6,712 bases of DNA from Desulfurococcaceae archaeon UBA285 (GTDB lineage Archaea; Thermoproteota; Thermoprotei_A; Sulfolobales; Desulfurococcaceae). Under the pieces are notes generated by a model, which was not told the origin of the DNA, did no database searches, and saw only the letters and a program-made list of their open reading frames with translations. Location: contig DADP01000028.1 of assembly GCA_002495025.1 (NCBI GenBank), positions 1 through 6,712 on the forward strand. The letters run 5' to 3'. Numbering within the stretch: the stretch's first letter is position 1; the number at the start of each line of letters is the position of its first letter. A program made the translations under genes and the position numbers. Below, one piece after another: positions 1 through 5,288 of this stretch.

Positions 1-148
1 ATGTTGATAGCGATTCGGCTGCTTTGTTAAGCGCAAATTTCCAGGCTGAAACACTACCCACCAAAATGGATAACAATCCTATCAACAGTAAAGGCATCAG
101 TAATTGGCGGTTGGCACTTCTTTGGGTAACGCCTAATGCACGCAGAAT
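1..148 (-). CDS. Fragment of a FtsX/MacB-like ABC transporter permease, both ends missing
   Basis: Read from 148 down to 1, the minus strand gives 49 codons with no stop. It begins ILRALGVTQR and continues through a hydrophobic stretch (LLMPLLLIGLLSILVG) to WKFALNKAAESLS. The pattern 'LRALG-x-[TS]-x-R-x(4)-QLL' followed by a membrane helix is what I know from the conserved cytoplasmic loop and third helix of FtsX-domain ABC permeases (MacB/LolC type); this rests on recall, not a search. The frame hits a stop (155-157) just inside the adjacent 16S sequence, so the gene is cut at the junction and has no start. Codon use differs from every other gene here: Arg CGT/CGC and Leu CTG/TTG/TTA are common, whereas the neighbours favour AGA and CTA. 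It probably comes from a different, perhaps bacterial, genome. Alternatives are an unrelated membrane protein or a chance reading frame. Confidence 0.5.
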   Translation of the reverse strand, partial: MLRALGVTQRSANRQLLMPLLLIGLLSILVGSVSAWKFALNKAAESLST

Positions 149-307
<159 letters not shown>

Positions 308-441
308 TACGGCCGCAGGGTGCCCGGGGTATCCAGGGCTGGAGCTCTAATGAGCCCGCCCCTCGTTAGACCCGAGTATAGAGGGGTAGTCATTTACCCC
401 TCTACTCCTCGGGTCCCCATGTCCTGGGTAAGTGTCCGTAA
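308..441 (-). other. 16S rRNA 5' leader (external transcribed spacer)
   Basis: The sequence between the probable transcription start (about 440, some 26 nt from the TATA box centre) and the 16S 5' end. It is GC-rich and folds locally: a strong hairpin at 369-415 and a short one formed by GGGCTC-ATTA-GAGCTC around 341-356. In archaea this leader normally supplies the 5' strand of the long processing stem whose bulge-helix-bulge is cut during 16S maturation. The partner strand lies beyond the 16S 3' end and is not in the window, so the cut site cannot be located. Confidence 0.6.
369..415 (-). other. Strong hairpin in the 16S leader
   Basis: Two perfect helices are stacked: GACCCGAG (415-408) with CTCGGGTC (376-369), and TAGAGGGGTA (404-395) with TACCCCTCTA (388-379). 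They are separated by a small internal loop (GAG opposite TA) and capped by a 6-nt loop. That gives 18 Watson-Crick pairs. The position in the rRNA leader suggests a folding or processing element. A role as a terminator is unlikely because no T-run follows. Confidence 0.65.
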
Positions 442-462
442 ATCTATTTCTTAGAATAGGGG

Positions 463-477
463 TTTAAAAACTTTGTG
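463..477 (-). promoter_or_regulatory. rRNA promoter (BRE + TATA box)
   Basis: The minus strand carries TTTTTAAA (470-463) directly preceded by CACAAAG (477-471), matching an archaeal TATA box with a purine-containing BRE. Spacing predicts transcription start near 440, giving a leader of about 135 nt before the 16S. This is the only AT-rich promoter-like block between the phosphatase genes and the rRNA. Confidence 0.6.
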
Positions 478-504
478 TCTCGTGGAATCCCCGTGAACCC
501 ACAG

Positions 505-587
505 TGTGCCCGCGGCAGGAGGCCGGCTTGTCACTCTCCGGGCTATGCCCGGCGTCGAAGCGACGCCGCCGCCGGGTTGCCGCGGGC
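505..587 (-). ncRNA. Candidate structured small RNA (GC-rich, self-folding, unidentified)
   Basis: Of the 80 bases at 508-587, 63 are G or C, in a neighbourhood of AT-rich genes and an AT-rich promoter. The ends form a perfect 10-bp helix (GCCCGCGGCA with TGCCGCGGGC). Inside are two perfect short hairpins that compete for two bases: 551-567 (GGCGTCG-CTT-CGACGCC) and 538-552 (CCGGGC-ATA-GCCCGG), plus a 5-bp helix (571-575 with 523-527). On the minus strand the closing helix is followed at once by ACA (507-505), where an H/ACA guide RNA has its ACA box. However, two inner hairpins and no clear kink-turn make that assignment weak. It begins 5 bases after the stop of the upstream phosphatase gene, so it could be made as the tail of that transcript. 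It does not fit a tRNA: no T8, A-box or T-loop. Strand is uncertain, since the fold works nearly as well on the other strand. Confidence 0.35.
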
Positions 588-592
588 TATAG

Positions 593-1258
593 TTATATTT
601 CTCTGTCTCCCCTAATAGCGTTTAGGTATACGGGTATTTCTAGTAGTGTTTTCACTGTTTTCAGTGGAGTGCAATTGTTTAGATTTGTATTTCCACGCCT
701 GTCGACGAGAATGAAGTCTACTAGTGCATTTCTCGCTGCTATACAGTCTACTTCTCTATCCCCAATATACAGTGCTTCAGATGCATCAATACCAGTTTTC
801 TCCAAGACTTCAATTATAACATCTGGTGCTGGTTTACCCCTAATACCTGGTTTTACACCAGATACATAGTCGAAAAAACCCAGTACTCCAAAATACCCTA
901 GAAACTCGACTATTCTCTCTACGCGGCTAGAAGATGCAACTGCGAGTTTAAACCCCATTTCTCCCAGTTTCCTCAGTGTTGGAACCACGTCTGGAAACAA
1001 TTTAACCCTACTCCTCCAATACTCTACTACAATTCTATTTCTCACATCAAGGAACTCTCGGATACGAGACTCCGACAACCCTGTTTCACTGAGTATTCTA
1101 GATACAACTACTTCAAGAGGGTATCCAATCAACTCTCTAATCAAATCCGGGTTTAATTCAAATCCAAGTATACGAGCAGCCTCTGTAAAACTCCACACTA
1201 TAAAATCCTCGCTGTCAACCAGTGTACCATCCAAGTCGAATACAACCAGCTTCTTCAA
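593..1258 (-). CDS. HAD-superfamily hydrolase, phosphoglycolate phosphatase/beta-PGM-like (C1 cap)
   Basis: A soluble phosphatase of the haloacid dehalogenase superfamily, probably acting on a small phosphorylated metabolite; the substrate cannot be told from sequence. Counting from a TTG start at 1258 (221 aa), motif I is VVFDLDGTLVDS (nucleophile D8, acid/base D10), followed by a helical cap at about 15-80, motif II AVASSS (S109), motif III around K142 in GKPAPD, and motif IV YIGDREVD (D167, D171). The catalytic set is complete and the length is normal for the Gph/PgmB-like group. An ATG at 1279 would add seven residues (MCFEWRD) but overlaps the upstream gene by 25 bp. The TTG forms a TTGA overlap with that gene's stop and has GGAG four bases upstream, so I prefer it. 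The gene is co-transcribed with, and probably translationally coupled to, the second phosphatase. Confidence 0.88.
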   Translation of the reverse strand: MKKLVVFDLDGTLVDSEDFIVWSFTEAARILGFELNPDLIRELIGYPLEVVVSRILSETGLSESRIREFLDVRNRIVVEYWRSRVKLFPDVVPTLRKLGEMGFKLAVASSSRVERIVEFLGYFGVLGFFDYVSGVKPGIRGKPAPDVIIEVLEKTGIDASEALYIGDREVDCIAARNALVDFILVDRRGNTNLNNCTPLKTVKTLLEIPVYLNAIRGDREI

Positions 1259-1992
1259 ATCTCTCCACTCAAAACACACTCAATAAACTCGGCAACACCG
1301 AGACCACTTGGTTTACTCAATACAATTCTAACACTCTTTTTCAATTCCTCGTCAGCATTTGAAACAGCAGCAGAGTAGCCGAGAACACTGAGAAACGAGG
1401 AATCCATGTAGCTGTCTCCAACACCACCGGCTTCAGAAGGGTCTATACCAAGCCTCTCCAATATATATAAAACAGCCCTCTTTTTATCCACATTGACGGG
1501 TCTTACGTGGAGTGCATAGCCACTATAGTCAACAGTAAACCCTGGAAACCTCGACTCTACAAAACCCTTCATTTCAGAGAGCAATTCAAAAGCCCTGTGT
1601 AAATACTCCTTCTTCAACTTCAATGCAAACTCGTAGAGTCTAAAACTATTCTGCCATGAATCCCCAACATATTCTCCATACTCTTCAAGTAGTGCTCTAT
1701 AAGGCTCCCTCGCCGGTTTATCGGCTAGTGCTACAAGACCCCATTCATCACTATACACTAGGCACCCAGTCTCACCAACAACAGGCCCATTTAAACCAAT
1801 ATACCTAGAAACACCAACCACGATTGGTAGAGCATTACTAGAAACCAGGGAAACAATAATACCAGAATCAACAACACGCCTCAATGCCTCAATAGCCTCC
1901 AAACTCAATCTATACGAAGTACGATCAATAGTCAGCGTTCCATCAACGTCGAAAAACAATGCTTTCACTCTACTAGACACACCACCCACCAT
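1255..1992 (-). CDS. HAD-superfamily phosphatase, archaeal phosphoglycolate phosphatase/SPP-like (C2 cap)
   Basis: A 245-aa member of the Cof/SPP branch of HAD phosphatases, closest in pattern to archaeal phosphoglycolate phosphatase, which removes 2-phosphoglycolate. Motif I is ALFFDVDGTLT (D15, D17), motif II VSLVSSN (S51), and a large C2-type cap spans roughly 80-165, with GxxGETG just before it. Motif III lies in VDKKRAV (K170/K171) and motif IV is GGVGDSYMDSSF (D193, D197), followed by the typical AVSNADEELK. All catalytic residues are present. Related sucrose-phosphate or mannosyl-3-phosphoglycerate phosphatases are alternatives. The ATG at 1992 has no clear ribosome site. A GTG at 1968 (codon 9) is preceded by GGTGGTG about ten bases upstream and would put motif I at residues 7-9, so the true protein may be 237 aa. 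First gene of a two-gene operon. Confidence 0.86.
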   Translation of the reverse strand: MVGGVSSRVKALFFDVDGTLTIDRTSYRLSLEAIEALRRVVDSGIIVSLVSSNALPIVVGVSRYIGLNGPVVGETGCLVYSDEWGLVALADKPAREPYRALLEEYGEYVGDSWQNSFRLYEFALKLKKEYLHRAFELLSEMKGFVESRFPGFTVDYSGYALHVRPVNVDKKRAVLYILERLGIDPSEAGGVGDSYMDSSFLSVLGYSAAVSNADEELKKSVRIVLSKPSGLGVAEFIECVLSGEI

Positions 1993-2032
1993 ACACTACA
2001 CTGCTAGAATAACAATATCACTAGTAAAGGGG

Positions 2033-2039
2033 TTATAAT
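2033..2039 (-). promoter_or_regulatory. TATA box of the phosphatase operon
   Basis: The minus strand reads ATTATAA at 2039-2033. Archaeal spacing puts transcription start near 2010, which leaves an 18-nt leader before the ATG at 1992 or about 40 nt before the alternative GTG at 1968. The call rests on sequence and position only. Confidence 0.45.
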
Positions 2040-2101
2040 CGATTCAATTCGAGTAAGGAAATAATAGTGGGATAGAATCATATACGTGTAAATTTCATGT
2101 T

Positions 2102-2110
2102 GATATATAA
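2102..2110 (+). promoter_or_regulatory. TATA box of the oxidoreductase/antiporter operon
   Basis: GATATATAA at 2102-2110 is the best TATA box upstream of the operon. It predicts transcription start near 2132 and a leader of about 40 nt that contains the ribosome site. A second candidate, GGATAAAAT at 2136-2144, would start transcription near 2167 and give an almost leaderless message. The visible GGTG ribosome site favours the first. Confidence 0.45.
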
Positions 2111-2146
2111 GGAAAACAATCAATTAAATACGCAAGGATAAAATCC

Positions 2147-2165
2147 GTGTTTACACACTGGTGTA
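2147..2165 (+). repeat. Short inverted-repeat cluster before the operon start
   Basis: GTGT-TT-ACAC (2147-2156) is followed by a second, overlapping pair TACAC-ACTG-GTGTA (2152-2165), so one ACAC can pair with either flanking GTGT. The right arm contains the GGTG ribosome site. It could be a protein-binding operator or a small hairpin that masks the site, but repeats this short also arise by chance. Confidence 0.25.
2160..2163 (+). promoter_or_regulatory. Ribosome binding site deciding the ATG at 2172
   Basis: GGTG, part of the archaeal anti-16S consensus GGAGGTGATC, lies eight bases before ATG 2172. Two further in-frame ATGs (2184, 2199) lack such a site, so 2172 is preferred. Confidence 0.5.
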
Positions 2166-2171
2166 TAATCC

Positions 2172-3269
2172 ATGGGCGACTACATGCGTTTTGCATTTAT
2201 GTGTAGAGAGAAAAAACAAGGCATAAATGCAAAAATAGCAGTTGTCGGAGCCGGGCCCGCCGGCCTAGCCGCAGCCGGCTTTCTAGTATGTAGTGGATAC
2301 GATGTAGACATATACGATAAACTCCCACTCCCCGGCGGATTAATGACGTTTGCTATTCCATCATGGAGAATACCACCAAATAGAGTACTAGAAGGAGTTA
2401 AAGAACTCGAAGAAAAATTCAATGTAAAAACAATATATAGAACCAAAGTATACGCTGGAGAACCAGTCCACGAAGAAGGAGACGACTTCACAGAGAAAAA
2501 AATAAGCATTGATGACTTAATAGCACAATACGATTTAATCCTCTTGGCAACAGGCACCTGGATCTCCAAAATACCGAAAATGCCAGGTGTAAACGCCAAA
2601 GGAGTAACAACAGCGCTTGAATACCTATATAAATGGAAGATCTACGAGTACAACCTAGCCAGTATAAAACCACCATACGCCAAGAAAGCAGTAGTTATTG
2701 GTGGAGGATACAGTGCAATAGATGCAGCCGAAAAAGCACTGAAAACAGGTGCAGAAGTACACTTAGTCTATAGAAGAACAATTAAGGAAGCACCAGCCGG
2801 AATATACGAGATAGAACGAGTAAAGAGAGAAGGAGTATCATTCATCGAGCTCGCATCACCACTAGAAATAATAGAAGAAAACGGCGTTGCAGTAGGAGTC
2901 AAATTCCAGAAAATGACCCTGGGCCCACCAGACGAGACTGGGAGACCAAAACCAGTACCAGTACCAGGAGGAGAATTCACACTAGAAGCAGACCTAGTCG
3001 TATTCGCAACAGGCGAATCACCAACACCACCAGTAAATCCATCCAAAGCCGAGTCACTAGGATTAAAACTAAACAAAGACGGCTCAATATGGGTAAACAA
3101 CATAATGCAGACAAGTATATCAAAGATATTCGCCGCCGGAGACGTTGTAACAGGGCCAAGTAGAATAGGTCCAGCTATTAGAAGCGGGTTAAAAGCAGCT
3201 AGATTTATGCACAACTGGTTTTTAGCGAAAAAAGGTAAGACAACCACTCAAATCGGGGTGTTCGCCTAA
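2172..3269 (+). CDS. GltD/NfnB-like FAD- and NAD(P)-dependent oxidoreductase, without N-terminal Fe-S domain
   Basis: A 365-aa flavoprotein of the glutamate-synthase-small-chain family, expected to pass electrons between NAD(P)H and an iron-sulfur partner. It has an FAD-binding Rossmann fold with GAGPAG (26-31), a conserved PGGLMTFAIP (54-63), the ATG turn (126-128), an NAD(P)-binding fold with GGGYSAID (177-184) and VYRR (199-202, arginines often contacting the NADPH phosphate), and the second FAD motif AAGDVVTGPSRIGPAIRSG (321-339). GltD and NfnB usually carry about 140 residues of N-terminal Fe-S domain; here there are only about 20, with one cysteine (C11 in FMCREK). True glutamate synthase is unlikely because no large subunit is adjacent and a four-cluster ferredoxin follows with a 1-bp overlap. 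From memory, similar short proteins starting FxCREK accompany formate dehydrogenase/hydrogenase clusters in Thermococcales. First gene of the operon. Confidence 0.87.
   Translation: MGDYMRFAFMCREKKQGINAKIAVVGAGPAGLAAAGFLVCSGYDVDIYDKLPLPGGLMTFAIPSWRIPPNRVLEGVKELEEKFNVKTIYRTKVYAGEPVHEEGDDFTEKKISIDDLIAQYDLILLATGTWISKIPKMPGVNAKGVTTALEYLYKWKIYEYNLASIKPPYAKKAVVIGGGYSAIDAAEKALKTGAEVHLVYRRTIKEAPAGIYEIERVKREGVSFIELASPLEIIEENGVAVGVKFQKMTLGPPDETGRPKPVPVPGGEFTLEADLVVFATGESPTPPVNPSKAESLGLKLNKDGSIWVNNIMQTSISKIFAAGDVVTGPSRIGPAIRSGLKAARFMHNWFLAKKGKTTTQIGVFA
3255..3260 (+). promoter_or_regulatory. Ribosome binding site of the ferredoxin gene
   Basis: GGGGTG lies inside the last codons of the oxidoreductase gene, eight bases before the ATG at 3269. 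That ATG shares its first base with the upstream stop (TAATG), indicating coupled translation. Confidence 0.55.
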
Positions 3270-3775
3270 TGAGTCCAGACCCAGCAATAAAATACCTTAG
3301 AGTAATAGACCTCGGCAAATGCATTGGATGCGGAGCATGCGAAGCAGCATGCGAGTTCATACATGAAAAACCATACATTGTAGTCTATAGAACAAGTATT
3401 GGACTAGACATACCAGTATCATGTATGCACTGTGCAAAAGCACCATGTATAGAAGCATGTCCAACGGGAGCAATGACAAGAGATAATAGTGGAGCAGTAT
3501 ACATAGAGCAAAGCAAGTGTATTGGCTGCCTCGCATGCCTCTACGCGTGCCCCTTCGGCATACCAGAACTAGACCGTGCAACAAAAACAGCAACAAAATG
3601 CAATCTCTGCATGGAATTGAGAAAAGAGGGATTAGAACCAGCATGTAGCGCTATATGTCCAGCACAAGCAATACTCTTCGGCGAAGACGCCCAGGTATTC
3701 CAACTAGCAAAAAAGAGAACAGCTGAATCCATGGCTAGAGCAAGATTCGAATTTGAATTCCATAGTTCAAAATAA
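3269..3775 (+). CDS. Four-cluster [4Fe-4S] ferredoxin-like electron-transfer subunit (HycB/HyfA/CooF-like)
   Basis: A 168-aa soluble protein with sixteen cysteines in four groups: 18/21/24/28, 52/55/60/64, 84/87/90/94 and 111/114/126/130. Groups 1 and 3 are classical CxxCxxCxxxCx motifs (CIGCGACEAACE and CIGCLACLYACP). Group 2 is CxxCxxxxCxxxCP, and group 4 has an 11-residue insertion between its second and third cysteines. This layout is typical of the HycB/CooF/DmsB family, which relays electrons between a catalytic subunit and a membrane complex and should carry four [4Fe-4S] clusters. There is no signal peptide or membrane anchor, so it is cytoplasmic. The gene overlaps the flavoprotein by one base and is followed after ten bases by the antiporter-like genes. 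Inference: it supplies the Fe-S path missing from the flavoprotein and connects it to the membrane module. Confidence 0.9.
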   Translation: MSPDPAIKYLRVIDLGKCIGCGACEAACEFIHEKPYIVVYRTSIGLDIPVSCMHCAKAPCIEACPTGAMTRDNSGAVYIEQSKCIGCLACLYACPFGIPELDRATKTATKCNLCMELRKEGLEPACSAICPAQAILFGEDAQVFQLAKKRTAESMARARFEFEFHSSK

Positions 3776-3785
3776 GGGTTGACAA

Positions 3786-5288
3786 ATGATAGAAACGCTA
3801 ATTACATATCTAATTACAGTTACACTACTGTTTTCTACATATGAATTAAAACCATTTTCTCTAAAAACAATTACAAAAACAACAGCATACATGTTAATAG
3901 GAGTTATAACACTATACTTATACATTCAAAACCTAATAGACATAGTATCCCTCATCCTCGGATTATCCTTTACACTAATCTCTATTTTCATCTCGTTATT
4001 TACAATTAAATACATTGAACTCCACGAATACCCGGGTAGACTAGAAGTAATAATGGATTTATTCCTAGTTTCAATAATAACAGCCTATATCTCACCAAAC
4101 TTCCTACTCCTCGTCATATCCTGGACTATAGCCGAGCTACTAGGATATATTCTAGTAAAACTCGGCGAGGAGCATTCAACTGAGGGCTCTTTGACTTCTT
4201 CTAGAGGCTTTATATTTACTTCTACAATGACTTATGAACTATCAGTTTTTACAATGATAACTCTAAGTATAATATTCACTACACTCAACATTGGAATATC
4301 ACAACTCATAAAACCATTTTCAACGATAAACACATTGATAGAGGTAAGCCCATATCTAATTCCACTACTCATACTCGGATTCTTCGTTAAAACAGCAAAT
4401 ATACCAATGCACTTCTGGCTACCCAGCGCACACTCCAGCGCGCCAGCACCAGCATCTGCAGCACTAAGTGGATTAATGGTTTCACTAGGATACTATGGAT
4501 TATACAGGCTACTAGGATACATCGACATAGGCGTCTACTCTACACATCTAGCATGGTTTTTCCTAGTAACAGGCTTTTTCTCAATACTATACGGTGGAAT
4601 GCAAGCTCGAAGACAAAGAGACTCTAAACTCATACTCGCCTATTCAACAATAGCCACCAATGGATTTATAAGCATATTGTTTGCACTATACCTAGTCAAT
4701 CCATCAACTACAACTATGTGGACTCTAATACTCGGAATAATAATGCACTCAGCATATAAAACAACACTGTTTTGTGAAACTGGAATAGTAGAAGCCGTCT
4801 ATGGAACAAGATATATCCATGGAATACGTGGATTTATCAATGCATCACCAATATCGACAATTGGAGGAATACTAGCACTATTTACTCTACTAGGAGTACC
4901 TGGAACCATTGGATTCATAGTTAAAATAGCATCAGTATTCATCTCTATTAATCAATACAGTGCAAACCCCGTGTTTTCAATAGCCTCACTTATAGGAATA
5001 CTCTTATACATAATAACTTCTGCTCTAATAGCAATAAAGTATTCACACCTCTACTTTGGAGAACCACTAGCAAAACTAGAACCATTAATCAACAAAGTCG
5101 ACTGGAAAACACAGCTACCAATAGCGGGTCTTGGAGCACTAAATATAGTATTCTCCCTAGTCATTATTGGAGTAAACCTAGCTGAACTCGGATTAATACT
5201 ACTACTAGTTACACCCATTTCTATTTTAGCTCTATACATAACCTACATACACTTTAAAACAATTTCAAAGGGGTTGGTGCATAAATGA
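3786..5288 (+). CDS. Complex I/Mrp antiporter-like membrane subunit 1 (NuoN/HyfB/MbhH-like)
   Basis: A 500-aa, almost wholly hydrophobic protein of the proton-conducting antiporter family (Proton_antipo_M), of normal length for about 14 membrane helices. Conserved ion-path residues are visible: the TM5 glutamate in SWTIAELLGY (E117), the TM7 lysine in FFVKTANIPMHFWLPSAH (K202), the lysine of the DSKLILAYS segment (K281), the HSAYKTTLF histidine and lysine (H321, K325), and the TM12 lysine in GVPGTIGFIVKI (K380). AHSSAPAPASAALSG (215-229) is the family signature after TM7. All key charges are kept, so it is probably an active proton or sodium channel subunit. Its start ATG follows a weak GGGTTGA site, ten bases after the ferredoxin stop. 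Sequence alone cannot decide between NuoL/M/N, Hyf, Mbh or Mrp subtypes. Confidence 0.88.
   Translation: MIETLITYLITVTLLFSTYELKPFSLKTITKTTAYMLIGVITLYLYIQNLIDIVSLILGLSFTLISIFISLFTIKYIELHEYPGRLEVIMDLFLVSIITAYISPNFLLLVISWTIAELLGYILVKLGEEHSTEGSLTSSRGFIFTSTMTYELSVFTMITLSIIFTTLNIGISQLIKPFSTINTLIEVSPYLIPLLILGFFVKTANIPMHFWLPSAHSSAPAPASAALSGLMVSLGYYGLYRLLGYIDIGVYSTHLAWFFLVTGFFSILYGGMQARRQRDSKLILAYSTIATNGFISILFALYLVNPSTTTMWTLILGIIMHSAYKTTLFCETGIVEAVYGTRYIHGIRGFINASPISTIGGILALFTLLGVPGTIGFIVKIASVFISINQYSANPVFSIASLIGILLYIITSALIAIKYSHLYFGEPLAKLEPLINKVDWKTQLPIAGLGALNIVFSLVIIGVNLAELGLILLLVTPISILALYITYIHFKTISKGLVHK
5272..5279 (+). promoter_or_regulatory. Ribosome binding site of the second antiporter gene
   Basis: GGTTGGTG lies five bases before ATG 5285 and eight before ATG 5288, inside the end of the preceding gene. 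The more usual spacing slightly favours 5288; either way the two genes overlap or abut. Confidence 0.45.

Larger units (their letters stand above)
1993..2171. promoter_or_regulatory. Divergent intergenic region
   Basis: These 179 AT-rich bases separate the phosphatase operon (leftward) from the oxidoreductase operon (rightward). They hold a candidate promoter for each direction and a short inverted-repeat cluster next to the rightward start. I see no open frame, tRNA or terminator in it. Confidence 0.7.

Noticed and set aside
1..148. A 16S rRNA intron encoding a homing endonuclease
   Set aside because: Crenarchaeal 16S introns are common, but I see no LAGLIDADG-type motif and no recognisable bulge-helix-bulge. 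The frame reads as a hydrophobic permease-like segment and the 16S does not resume within the window.
508..587. tRNA gene
   Set aside because: The 10-bp closing helix first suggested an acceptor stem, but T8, the A-box, a 7-nt TTCRANN T-loop and an anticodon arm are missing on both strands.
504..869. Plus-strand open frame of 121 codons
   Set aside because: It crosses the GC-rich structured element and runs antisense to the HAD gene, whose catalytic motifs are intact; it has no recognisable domain.
2172..3269. Glutamate synthase small subunit (gltD)
   Set aside because: It lacks the N-terminal Fe-S domain, no large subunit is nearby, and the operon partners are a HycB-like ferredoxin and membrane antiporter subunits.
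2180..3732. Several minus-strand open frames opposite the oxidoreductase and ferredoxin genes
   Set aside because: They are antisense shadows of genes with intact FAD, NAD(P) and cysteine motifs; their translations are low-complexity or featureless.
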